A DNA stretch of 10,100 bases. It comes from Acidimicrobiaceae bacterium. Lineage in GTDB: Bacteria > Actinomycetota > Acidimicrobiia > Acidimicrobiales > RAAP-2. Position 1 is the stretch's first letter. The number at the start of each line of letters is the position of its first letter. The stretch covers positions 1 to 10,100 of the forward strand of contig PKZN01000089.1 of assembly GCA_003133075.1 (NCBI GenBank), written 5' to 3'. The position numbers and the translations under genes were made by a program. This document shows positions 1-6,736 of the stretch, in pieces. The notes below the pieces were generated by a model that worked only from the letters and a program-made list of their open reading frames with translations, was not told the DNA's origin and did not search any database.

Positions 1-675
1 GCCGTCGACCGGCCTCTCGAGGAGCGCATCGAGATGTTTGTGCCGATCGAGGAGTATTTCGTAGCCCAGATCGAGGACCACCAGGACAATCCTCGCGACG
101 ACCTGACGACCTTCCTCCTCGACGCGGAGATCGACGGACAGAAGTTGGCCTTGGAGCATGTCTTTGGCACCATGGTGCTGATTCTCGTCGCGGGCATCGA
201 CACCACCTGGGGCGCCATCGGTGCGTCGCTCTGGCATCTCGCCCAGAATCCCGAGGACCTCGCGAGATTGGTCGCCGAGCCCGAGTTGATGCCCGTGGCG
301 GTCGAGGAGTTCCTGCGCTTTTACGCCCCGGTCACGATGGCGCGTCTGGTCAACGCGGACATGGACTACTTGGGCTGCCCGATGAAAGAGTACGACTGGA
401 TCCTGCTCGGCTTTCCGGCGGCCAATCGCGATCCGGTGGTCTTTAAGGACGCCGATAAGTTCATCATCGATCGCGCAGAGAACCGCCACGTTGCTTTCGG
501 TCTCGGGATACATCGCTGCATCGGATCGAACCTCGCGCGACTGGAGTTACGCGTCGCGATTGAAGAGTTCATTCGGCGCTACCCGAAGTTCGAACTCGCG
601 AACAAGAAGGACGTGACCTGGGCTCAGGGGCAGATTCGCGGACCGAGGAATCTGCCGTTGCGGATCCTGAGTTAG
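1..675 (+). CDS. Cytochrome P450, C-terminal part (5' end outside window)
   Basis: Heme-thiolate monooxygenase that would insert oxygen into an unknown organic substrate using electrons from a ferredoxin and reductase not seen here. The reading frame is open from base 1, so the gene starts upstream. The visible 224 residues align without gaps to residues 181-404 of the next gene, so about 180 N-terminal residues are missing only because of the window edge. Landmarks are the I-helix oxygen-activation motif AGIDTT (about 196-213), the ExxR motif EFLR (307-318), and the heme-binding loop FGLGIHRCIG with the cysteine ligand codon at 517-519. The catalytic core is therefore intact. By hand alignment it is about 73% identical to its neighbour, and the stop lies 3 nt before that gene's GTG, so the two are almost certainly co-transcribed. 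The sequence does not let me assign a CYP family or substrate. Confidence 0.95.
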   Translation, partial: AVDRPLEERIEMFVPIEEYFVAQIEDHQDNPRDDLTTFLLDAEIDGQKLALEHVFGTMVLILVAGIDTTWGAIGASLWHLAQNPEDLARLVAEPELMPVAVEEFLRFYAPVTMARLVNADMDYLGCPMKEYDWILLGFPAANRDPVVFKDADKFIIDRAENRHVAFGLGIHRCIGSNLARLELRVAIEEFIRRYPKFELANKKDVTWAQGQIRGPRNLPLRILS

Positions 676-678
676 TAC

Positions 679-1893
679 GTGTCCGTCGGCGAGCTCAAAC
701 GTCCCGTCACTGACTTCGCGACCGACTGGGACCATACGGACCCTTCGTGGGTCCACGATCCCTACCCGATTTGGGAAGAGTTGCGCACGAGTTGTCCCGT
801 CGCGCACACTGATCGCTACGCCGGCGCGTGGTTCCCCACTACCCACGAGATGGTGAGCGAAGTCGCCAACGACACCGAGCACTTCACCTCACGCCTCGTC
901 GTGATCACGAACAACAAGTACCCGCCCAACGCCGAAGCCCCCATCGGCGGGGCCCCGCCCATCACGTCGGACCCGCCCTTCCACCAGTTCGCGCGGCGCA
1001 TCATCCTCCCGGCCTTCGCGCCCGGACCGGTCAACGCCATGGAAGCCCAAGTCCGCGCGCTGTGCCGCAAGCACCTCGACGCCCTCGCGGGCGAGAACGC
1101 ATTCGACGCGGGGATGCGCTACGCGCAGTACATCTCGCCGGGCGTGATCTCGACGATGCTGGGCTTTCCTGAAGATGACGAAGACCTCTTTCGCGACTTC
1201 GTTCACCTGGTGCTCGACCTGGTTGACCTACCCCTCGAAGAACGTGGGCCGCGCTTCGTGCCGATGGCTGAGTATTTCACGCAGCAGATCGAAGACCATC
1301 TGGCGAGTCCCCGCGACGACCTGACGAGTTATCTCCTGAACGTAGAGTTCAACGGCGAGAAGCTCTCACCGGAGCACGTCCGTGGCACCATGGTGCTGGT
1401 GCTAGTGGCGGGGATCGACACGACCTGGTCGGCGATCGGTTCGGCCATCTGGCACCTCGCTCATCACCCGAGCGATCTCGCTCGATTAGTGGCCGAGCCC
1501 GAGTTGATGCCGATCGCGGTGGAGGAGTTCCTGCGCTTTTACGCGCCGGTGACGATGGCGCGTCTGGTCAAGGACGATCTCGACTTTCACGGCTGTCCAA
1601 TGAAGAAGGACGACTGGGTGCTGCTGGGTTTCCCGGCCGCGAATCGCGACCCCGAGATGTTCGCCCACGCCGACACCTTCATCATTGACCGCGCGATCAA
1701 TCGACACGCCGCCTTCGGCCTAGGAATACATCGCTGCGCGGGATCCAACCTCGCGCGTATGGAACTGCGCGTCGCAATCGAAGAGTTCATCGCGCGCTAT
1801 CCCAAGTTCGAACTCACCGACCCCAACGCGGTCACCTGGGCCCCCGGTCAGGTCCGCGGTCCTCGGTCCATTCCCGTGCGAGTCCTTGCGTAG
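679..1893 (+). CDS. Cytochrome P450, full length (404 aa)
   Basis: Complete soluble bacterial class I P450 of typical length (about 400 aa) with no membrane anchor. It shows the I-helix AGIDTT at residues 244-249, the ExxR pair E283/R286, the meander and the heme loop FGLGIHRCAG with axial Cys353. The start is a GTG at 679, three bases after the TAG of the upstream paralogue. There is no clear Shine-Dalgarno sequence, which suggests translation coupled to that gene. The C-terminal GQVRGPRSIPV segment is conserved between the two copies. Differences cluster in residues 181-235 and in the short stretch near 300-312, where substrate contacts and surface loops often vary, so the copies may have diverged in substrate. 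That last point is inference. No ferredoxin or ferredoxin reductase gene is visible, so redox partners must be encoded elsewhere. Substrate unknown; fatty-acid, terpenoid or steroid oxidation are all possible. Confidence 0.95.
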   Translation: MSVGELKRPVTDFATDWDHTDPSWVHDPYPIWEELRTSCPVAHTDRYAGAWFPTTHEMVSEVANDTEHFTSRLVVITNNKYPPNAEAPIGGAPPITSDPPFHQFARRIILPAFAPGPVNAMEAQVRALCRKHLDALAGENAFDAGMRYAQYISPGVISTMLGFPEDDEDLFRDFVHLVLDLVDLPLEERGPRFVPMAEYFTQQIEDHLASPRDDLTSYLLNVEFNGEKLSPEHVRGTMVLVLVAGIDTTWSAIGSAIWHLAHHPSDLARLVAEPELMPIAVEEFLRFYAPVTMARLVKDDLDFHGCPMKKDDWVLLGFPAANRDPEMFAHADTFIIDRAINRHAAFGLGIHRCAGSNLARMELRVAIEEFIARYPKFELTDPNAVTWAPGQVRGPRSIPVRVLA

Positions 1894-1895
1894 GG

Positions 1896-3392
1896 TCACA
1901 GCCCGAGGTTGGGGGACGCTCCTCGCCACAGTTCCGCCATCCACGCCTCGACGTCGCTCGCCGCTCGTGGCAACGCGGCCGAAAGGTTCCGCGCGCCGCC
2001 TGCCGTTACGAGAATGTCGTCTTCGATGCGCACGCCGATGCCGCGGTACTCCTCGGGCACGGTGAGGTCGTTGCGCTGGAAGTAGAGACCGGGTTCGACC
2101 GTCAAGACGTAACCCTCCCGCAACTCTCCCCAGTAGAACTCGTTGCGCGCGCTCGCGCAGTCGTGTACGTCGATGCCCAACATGTGACTGGTGCCGTGCA
2201 GCGTGTATCGGCGGTGGAGCTGGCGGTCCTTGCGCAGAGCGAGTGACGGCTCTTCTTTCAAGATCCCTAACTCGAAGAGACCTTCGGCGAGCACCGCCAT
2301 CGCCGCATCGTGGGGGTCCATGAACCTCGCCCCGGGGCGCACCGCCGCGATCCCGGCGTCTTGGGCCGCCAAGACGAGTTCGTAGACGCGGCGTTGCGCG
2401 GGGGAGAACGTGCCGTTGATCGGCATGGTGCGCGTGACGTCGGCGGTGTAGAGGTTGTGACACTCGATGCCGGCGTCTAAGAGCAGTAACTCGCCGCTTC
2501 GCACCGCTCCGTCGTTGCGCACCCAGTGCAGCGTGGTCGCGTGGCCCCCGCTGGCGGCGATGGTCTCGTAGCCGACGTCATTACCCTCGACTCGCGCGCG
2601 AAGGTTAAAGACCCCTTCAATGACGCGCTCGCCTCGGCCGATGGCCGACGGCAACGCTCGCACCACGTCCTCGAAACCCTTGACCGTGAAGTCGACGGCG
2701 AGTTGGAGTTGCGCGACCTCGAAGTCGTCCTTCACCAGTCGAGCTTCACTCAGGGCGACGGCGAGTTCTTGATCGTCGTCTCGCTCGTCATTGAGCACAT
2801 CCACTTCCGCGTCGTAACCGCGCAGCGTCACGACGTCGGTACCCCCGAGGGACGCGAGATCCTTCTCCAGTCGCTCGAGCGGTGCAGTCTCGACGTCGAA
2901 GTAGATGGCGGCCTCGTCGACACCCCGTCGTTCACCGACCCACAGTTCGCCGTAGCGAGCGTCCGTGTAGAACTCGTGGGTGGTGGCGTCACGGCGGTGC
3001 GGCAGGTAGAGCGTCGACTGCGGTCCCTCGGTGCTCGGGGAGATGACGAGCACCGCGTCGGGCTCCTGGCAACCGGTCAAGTAGAAGAAGTCGGTGCCCG
3101 CGCGAAATCGGTAGTCGGTGTCGTTTGAGCGAACCTTGAAGTTGCCCGAGGGGATGACGAGTGTTTTCGCGGTGAAGTGCTCGCCGAGACGTCGTCGTCG
3201 CTCGGCGGACATGGCCGCAGCCGGGTGTACCTCGCGCGAGATCGAGCCGGCGCCCCAATTCTGCGTCATGTGCTCGAAGAGCACGCGCGGGCTGGGCGGA
3301 CGGTGCGCCCCGACCCACACCCAGTGCTCGGAGAGGGGATGCTCTTCGGAGACGTCGGGTTCGGGAATCTGAAGTTCTTCGCTCACGCACAC
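1896..3392 (-). CDS. pepP: Xaa-Pro aminopeptidase, M24 (PepP-like)
   Basis: Metallo-aminopeptidase removing an N-terminal residue that precedes proline; expected to be cytosolic, as no signal peptide is seen. It is 498 aa, slightly longer than E. coli PepP (about 440). An N-terminal extension of about 55 residues precedes the AMP_N domain (about 60-190). The C-terminal pita-bread M24 domain (about 225-470) has all five dinuclear-metal ligands: D306 (LLLLDAG), D318 (TADVTRT), H403 (GTSHMLG), E433 (TVEPGLY) and E457 (RIEDD). H289 (TLHW) and H410 match the active-site histidines. The start is taken as GTG 3392; AGGAG at 3405-3409 lies 12 nt upstream, a rather long spacing. A second in-frame GTG at 3386 is possible but sits further from that site. 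Its stop is 2 nt from the P450 stop, convergently, and it diverges from the secreted cyclophilin. Confidence 0.93.
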   Translation of the reverse strand: MCVSEELQIPEPDVSEEHPLSEHWVWVGAHRPPSPRVLFEHMTQNWGAGSISREVHPAAAMSAERRRRLGEHFTAKTLVIPSGNFKVRSNDTDYRFRAGTDFFYLTGCQEPDAVLVISPSTEGPQSTLYLPHRRDATTHEFYTDARYGELWVGERRGVDEAAIYFDVETAPLERLEKDLASLGGTDVVTLRGYDAEVDVLNDERDDDQELAVALSEARLVKDDFEVAQLQLAVDFTVKGFEDVVRALPSAIGRGERVIEGVFNLRARVEGNDVGYETIAASGGHATTLHWVRNDGAVRSGELLLLDAGIECHNLYTADVTRTMPINGTFSPAQRRVYELVLAAQDAGIAAVRPGARFMDPHDAAMAVLAEGLFELGILKEEPSLALRKDRQLHRRYTLHGTSHMLGIDVHDCASARNEFYWGELREGYVLTVEPGLYFQRNDLTVPEEYRGIGVRIEDDILVTAGGARNLSAALPRAASDVEAWMAELWRGASPNLGL

Positions 3393-3458
3393 AACTTACC
3401 GCCGCTCCTGTTCGCGTCGACAGCGCTCATAGCGAGAATGCGATGCTAATTTTTCGCA
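3393..3458. promoter_or_regulatory. Divergent intergenic region pepP / cyclophilin
   Basis: These 66 bp must hold promoters for both divergent genes. For pepP an AGGAG ribosome-binding site is visible (3405-3409, minus strand). For the cyclophilin gene no Shine-Dalgarno site is visible. An AT-rich GCTAAT (3445-3450) would put transcription start almost at the ATG at 3459, consistent with a leaderless mRNA. No well-spaced -35 box accompanies it, so the promoter call is tentative. Confidence 0.35.
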
Positions 3459-4136
3459 ATGTTGACTCGGTTGGTTGCCTCGACCGCACTCCTTGCCAGT
3501 GCGGTACTTTCCCTCACTCCCCTCGGCGCGGGCGCTTCAGCCCACCACCCACTACGCCCGATGTCGTCGGCCAAATCGATCTACGTCGACTTCGACACGT
3601 CCCTTGGGAACATCTACGTCGAACTGTTCCCCGCCGCTGCTCCCAAGACCGTCGCCAACTTCCTCTCGTACGTGACATCAGGTAAGTACAAGGACATCTT
3701 CTTCAGTCGCTCGGTGCCGAATTTCATCGTGCAAGGAGGCGGCTACAAGTACGCGGATGACACGCTCGAGGGAGTGGACGATGGCCCGATGATCAAGAAT
3801 GAGTACAAACTCCCCAACGTCGCCTACACCCTGGCCATGGCCAAGTACGGCTCGATCGTCAACTCCGCTAGTGATCAATGGTTCTTCAACGAGGCCGACA
3901 ACCCCGCATTGAATACCGAAGACGGCGGTTACACCGTCTTCGGGAAGATCGCCTCCTTTGATAGCGTTCCGGCCACCGCGAGCATCGAGGTGCTGAAGAA
4001 GGTGAGCGAGGCCAAGGTCATTGACGCCAACGCTCCGCTGACCGACTTGCCGGTGATTCATTACGATTCCGGGAAAACCGTCACCGGGAACAACCTCATC
4101 TACGTCAACATCAAAGTGGCAACGCCCTCGTCGTAA
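3459..4136 (+). CDS. Exported cyclophilin-type peptidyl-prolyl cis-trans isomerase
   Basis: Catalyses cis-trans isomerisation of X-Pro peptide bonds to help folding, here probably outside the cytoplasmic membrane. The 225-aa product begins with a Sec-type signal peptide: short basic start MLTR, a hydrophobic stretch to about residue 25, and a likely cut after the ASA at 26-28. There is no lipobox cysteine, so the protein should be free rather than a lipoprotein. The cyclophilin domain spans about 40-220: FFSRSVPNFIVQGGG (81-95) carries the catalytic arginine R84, F89 and Q92; AMAKYG (126-131) and NSASDQWFF (135-143) form the substrate pocket; YTVFGKI (158-164) is the conserved strand. An S replaces the usual His in the F-H-R motif, and an insertion near 165-200 lengthens the C-terminal half. 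Start chosen at ATG 3459 because the signal peptide begins there. Confidence 0.92.
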   Translation: MLTRLVASTALLASAVLSLTPLGAGASAHHPLRPMSSAKSIYVDFDTSLGNIYVELFPAAAPKTVANFLSYVTSGKYKDIFFSRSVPNFIVQGGGYKYADDTLEGVDDGPMIKNEYKLPNVAYTLAMAKYGSIVNSASDQWFFNEADNPALNTEDGGYTVFGKIASFDSVPATASIEVLKKVSEAKVIDANAPLTDLPVIHYDSGKTVTGNNLIYVNIKVATPSS

Positions 4137-4145
4137 TGCCCGCAC

Positions 4146-4164
4146 TCGAGGCGAGAGTCCTCGA
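4146..4164 (+). terminator. Weak hairpin after the cyclophilin gene
   Basis: TCGAGG and CCTCGA form a perfect 6-bp stem with a 7-nt loop, starting 10 nt after the stop codon. No T-tract follows, so it could at best be an actinobacterial U-less terminator or an mRNA 3'-end stabiliser. Confidence 0.25.
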
Positions 4165-4284
4165 CGCGCACTTCTTGTCAGTGTCGCCTCCATCTGCGCG
4201 CTCCATATTGCGACCGGAAGGACGAATCAGACACGTACGTGCACGTCCGATGCGGGTTGTTGCCAGAACGCCCACGGTCGCAAC

Positions 4285-4303
4285 CTGCGTGCGGCGCACG
4301 CGG
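4285..4303 (+). terminator. GC-rich hairpin, possible U-less terminator
   Basis: GCGTGC-ggc-GCACGC is a perfect 6-bp stem with a 3-nt loop. As RNA it extends to 8 bp through a U-G wobble and one more C-G pair. No T-run follows. It is the most stable local stem in the gap between the cyclophilin and crotonase genes. A terminator or a folded element of an untranslated RNA are both possible. Confidence 0.3.
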
Positions 4304-4375
4304 TGACGTGGTCGCGCGGCTGGTTCCCCGACTGAGACGTGCATCGGCGCACGGGCACCTCCGTGATCCAGGGGC

Positions 4376-4409
4376 TGCGTAACTATGCTCAGAAGACCGC
4401 CGTTACGCA
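4376..4409. repeat. 8-bp inverted repeat upstream of the crotonase gene
   Basis: TGCGTAAC (4376-4383) and GTTACGCA (4402-4409) are perfect reverse complements separated by 18 bp. The spacer begins with TATGCT (4384-4389), which matches the -10 consensus at 4 of 6 positions, so the arms could be operator half-sites around a promoter for the gene at 4492. They could equally form an RNA stem-loop. No good -35 box is seen. Confidence 0.4.
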
Positions 4410-4491
4410 CTGTGGGGGAAACCGCATGCTCGGATTGAAAGGGGGATGGGGAAACGGGTCCGCTCGTTGGACACTGCACCCTTGACGACCA

Positions 4492-5154
4492 ATGGACATC
4501 ACACTTCGACGCGAGGGCGCTGTCGCCGTCCTCACCTGGGACGATGGTGAGAACCGCGTCAATCTCGATTCGTTAGCGTTACTGAACTCGCGGCTCGACG
4601 AACTCGAGTCAACCGAGGGACCACTCGCGCTCGTGCTGACCGGGACGGGAAAGTTCTTTTCCAACGGTCTCGACCTCGGACGTTTCGGTTCTAATCCCGA
4701 GGAGTTCACCGCCACCCTCAAGGAAGCAAAGCGCACGATCGGACGGCTCTTCCTCTTCCCGGCCTACAGCGTGGCGGCGATCAACGGCCACGCCTTCGCC
4801 ATGGGCGCATTGATCTCGTGTGGACTCGATTATCGGGTGATGCGCGATGATCGGGGTTACTGGTGCATGAACGAAGCGGAGATCGGACTGGCCCTCGATG
4901 AAGAACTCTTCTCGATCCTCACCGCGCGGCTCCCGCGTTCGACCGCAATCGTTGCCGCGACCACGGCGAAGCGCTTCTCCGGCCCGGAGGCACTGGCGGC
5001 GGGGATAGTCGAGGCGCTCGCCAGTGAAGACCAGGTTCTCCCGCACGCCATCGACGTGGCCGCAGCGCACGCGAACCTCAATCGTCGCACCCTCGCCCAA
5101 CACAAGGTCCTCGCGCACGGCGAAGTCGCTGCGTTCCTCGGCTGGACGGCGTAA
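4492..5154 (+). CDS. Crotonase-fold protein, probable enoyl-CoA delta-isomerase
   Basis: Member of the enoyl-CoA hydratase/isomerase superfamily, acting on acyl-CoA thioesters in the cytosol. At 220 aa it is shorter than typical hydratases (about 255-290) and close to compact Eci-type isomerases. The oxyanion-hole segments are FFSNGLDL (55-62) and NGHAFAMGA (98-106). E128 in the segment MNEAEIGL (126-133) aligns with the second catalytic glutamate of enoyl-CoA hydratase. The position of the first glutamate, after the NGHAFAMG loop, is Leu107. One glutamate instead of two is the pattern expected for a double-bond isomerase (beta-oxidation of unsaturated acyl chains) rather than a hydratase; this is inference. 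The start is firm: an in-frame TGA sits at 4483-4485 with no other start after it. No Shine-Dalgarno is visible. It converges on the GNAT gene, leaving 36 bp between stops. Confidence 0.88.
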   Translation: MDITLRREGAVAVLTWDDGENRVNLDSLALLNSRLDELESTEGPLALVLTGTGKFFSNGLDLGRFGSNPEEFTATLKEAKRTIGRLFLFPAYSVAAINGHAFAMGALISCGLDYRVMRDDRGYWCMNEAEIGLALDEELFSILTARLPRSTAIVAATTAKRFSGPEALAAGIVEALASEDQVLPHAIDVAAAHANLNRRTLAQHKVLAHGEVAAFLGWTA

Positions 5155-5190
5155 CTCGTCGCCTCGTGCCGACGTCGCGTTGCCGGGTGC

Positions 5191-5844
5191 TCAGGCTATT
5201 GCATCCCCCACGAAGAACTTTCGGCACTCTTCAAGACCGACGAGCGAGACTGGTTCGTGATGGTGCTCGAGCCACGACGCGCGCGTCAGTCGAAGGTCGA
5301 GGACTTCTGCCGCTTCACCGCGCCGCGTGACCGTTCGACGGCCGGTCTCTTCGTAACCCAACTTTCGCGAAACCCCGAGCGACGCCGCGTTGTCGGGGAA
5401 CCCACCACTCAGCGCGGCGCGCGCGCCTAAGCCTTCAAAGGCCAAGGTGAGCACGGCTTCGCGCATCGCGGTGCCGATGCCCCGCTCGTGATGCTCGCGT
5501 CCGAGCCACGAACCGGTCTTTACCTCGCGAACGCGCGCAAAATCGTCGGCCCAGATGTCCTGGACTCCCACGACGACACCGTCGACGACGACCGCACCGT
5601 TGAACTTCCAGGCGTCGTCTCGCCAGGTAGCGCGATGGCCCCACGCCCACTGGAACAACCCTCGCTCGATCAGCGGAGAGGGTTCGTCGGTCCACGCGTG
5701 AAGAAAGGGCATCGTTGCCGAATCGTGGACACCTCGCGCGGCGAGGCTCGCGAGATCCGTGAGATCATCATCGGTGGCGAGGCGAATCTCAACGAGTGCG
5801 CTGCGGAGTCGCAGATTAAATAGCGGCCAGTACGGATGTTCCAT
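5191..5844 (-). CDS. GNAT-family N-acetyltransferase (RimJ/RimL-like)
   Basis: Acetyl-CoA-dependent N-acetyltransferase of unknown acceptor, 217 aa. The N-terminal WPLFNLRLR...VEIRLAT segment is the usual opening strand of the RimJ/RimL-type GNAT fold. The acetyl-CoA pyrophosphate loop is at 115-125 (GREHHERGIGT, fitting the R/Q-x-x-G-x-G/A pattern). The NAAS segment (152-155) and LGYEETGRR (162-170) form the C-terminal part. Alanine, protein N-terminus or small-molecule acetylation cannot be told apart. ATG 5844 is preferred because the family's first strand begins there. In-frame ATG 5904 and TTG 5928 would add a tail without domain character, and the TTG would overlap the divergent hydrolase gene. 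No strong ribosome-binding site is seen at any of them. Confidence 0.88.
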   Translation of the reverse strand: MEHPYWPLFNLRLRSALVEIRLATDDDLTDLASLAARGVHDSATMPFLHAWTDEPSPLIERGLFQWAWGHRATWRDDAWKFNGAVVVDGVVVGVQDIWADDFARVREVKTGSWLGREHHERGIGTAMREAVLTLAFEGLGARAALSGGFPDNAASLGVSRKLGYEETGRRTVTRRGEAAEVLDLRLTRASWLEHHHEPVSLVGLEECRKFFVGDAIA

Positions 5845-5920
5845 GCTCAAGTATCGCCGCTTGATTGGCGCCGACGCCGGCGTGAGAGCGACGCTTCGAC
5901 CCATGCCAAGATGTGGGGCT

Positions 5921-6736
5921 ATGAGCAAGCAATTCGATCATTCGGCTTTGGTGGGTTTCACCCGCGACTCGTTTCGCTCCTCGAGCGGGGAGTCGCACGA
6001 GCTATATCGGATCGGCATCGGACCCGCGGTGATCGTCATCCACGAGGTGCCGGGCATCACCCCACTGGTAGCGGCGTTCGCCCGAAAGGTGGCCGCGGCC
6101 GGTATGACCGCAGTCTTGCCCAACCTCTTTGGCACGCCGGAGCGCATCCCGACCACGGGCTACGAGATCTCGTCCGCGCTCAAGGCGTGCGTGAGTCGCG
6201 AGTTCACCGTCTTCGCAACGAACAAGACGAGTCCCATCGCTGGTTACCTCAGAGAGTTGGCGACGCACGAACACGAGGCCTGCGGCGGGCCCGGCGTCGG
6301 CGCGGTCGGCATGTGCCTCACTGGTGGTTTCGCACTCGCGATGAGCGTGAATGAGAGCGTCGTTGCCCCGGTGATGAGTCAGCCCGGCCTGCCCGCGCCC
6401 TTAGGCGCGAAGCGCAAGGCGGCGACGGGCGTTAGTGAGAGCGACTTTCAGGTCATCAAACGTCGGTCCGAGGCTGGACTCTGCGTGATGGGGTTGCGCT
6501 TCAGCGGCGACCCGGGTTCACCCGAAGAGCGCTTCGCGACGCTGCGTCGAGAACTCGGGGAGAACTTCCTTGGCGTCGAGATCGACTCGAGCCCCGGTAA
6601 TCCGTGGGGTTATCGCAAGGGCGCGCACTCCGTGCTGACTGAGGACTACTCCGACGCGGAGGGATCACCCACGCGCCAGGCGCTCGAGGACGTCCTGGCG
6701 TTTCTCTCCACCCGCCTGGGCGTCACTACCACCTAG
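5921..6736 (+). CDS. Dienelactone hydrolase family protein
   Basis: Alpha/beta-hydrolase of the dienelactone hydrolase (carboxymethylenebutenolidase) family, 271 aa, without a signal peptide, so cytosolic. The nucleophile elbow GMCLTGG has Cys132. Asp197 (SGDPGSP) and His236 (GAHSVL) complete the Cys-Asp-His triad, and E42 in VIVIHEVPGI matches the glutamate that primes the cysteine in the characterised enzyme. Classical members hydrolyse dienelactone in chlorocatechol degradation, but most relatives have other, unknown ester or lactone substrates. No chlorocatechol genes are nearby, so I do not assign that role. ATG 5921 is chosen because the conserved domain starts just after it; an upstream in-frame ATG (5759) would run through the divergent GNAT gene. 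No Shine-Dalgarno is visible. Its stop overlaps the bioY stop. Confidence 0.9.
   Translation: MSKQFDHSALVGFTRDSFRSSSGESHELYRIGIGPAVIVIHEVPGITPLVAAFARKVAAAGMTAVLPNLFGTPERIPTTGYEISSALKACVSREFTVFATNKTSPIAGYLRELATHEHEACGGPGVGAVGMCLTGGFALAMSVNESVVAPVMSQPGLPAPLGAKRKAATGVSESDFQVIKRRSEAGLCVMGLRFSGDPGSPEERFATLRRELGENFLGVEIDSSPGNPWGYRKGAHSVLTEDYSDAEGSPTRQALEDVLAFLSTRLGVTTT

Larger units (their letters stand above)
4137..4491. other. 355-bp gap with inverted repeats, no convincing gene
   Basis: No frame here has credible coding character. A minus-strand open frame crossing it (4111-4479) matches nothing I recognise and overlaps the 3' end of the cyclophilin gene. A 17-codon plus-strand frame (4385-4438) looks incidental. 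The gap holds a 6-bp hairpin (4146-4164), overlapping 10-bp palindromes cacgtacgtg (4232-4241) and acgtgcacgt (4237-4246), a GC-rich hairpin (4285-4303), an 8-bp inverted repeat (4376-4409), and G-runs at 4414-4418, 4441-4445, 4448-4451 and 4456-4458. It is long for this tightly packed region and could hold the cyclophilin terminator, the crotonase promoter and leader, or a small RNA. Confidence 0.6.

Noticed and set aside
3417..3450. TCGACA as a -35 box (5 of 6) for the cyclophilin gene
   Set aside because: The nearest -10-like hexamers are 11 or 22 bp away, outside the workable spacing of 16-19 bp.
4370..4460. Possible riboswitch (loose resemblance of the G-rich segment to ydaO or cobalamin consensus pieces)
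   Set aside because: The conserved blocks do not occur in the right order or with the right pairing. I could not build the aptamer fold by hand.
4111..4479. 122-residue open frame on the minus strand across the intergenic gap
   Set aside because: No recognisable motif, overlaps the cyclophilin 3' end, and high-GC DNA commonly gives such open frames by chance.
5874..5883. Perfect 10-bp palindrome ACGCCGGCGT between the GNAT and hydrolase genes
   Set aside because: GC-rich palindromes of this size are common at this base composition, and it is not aligned with any promoter element I can see.
5759..5920. Upstream start for the dienelactone hydrolase gene
   Set aside because: The added 54 residues are antisense to the GNAT gene and have no family similarity; ATG 5921 starts the conserved domain.
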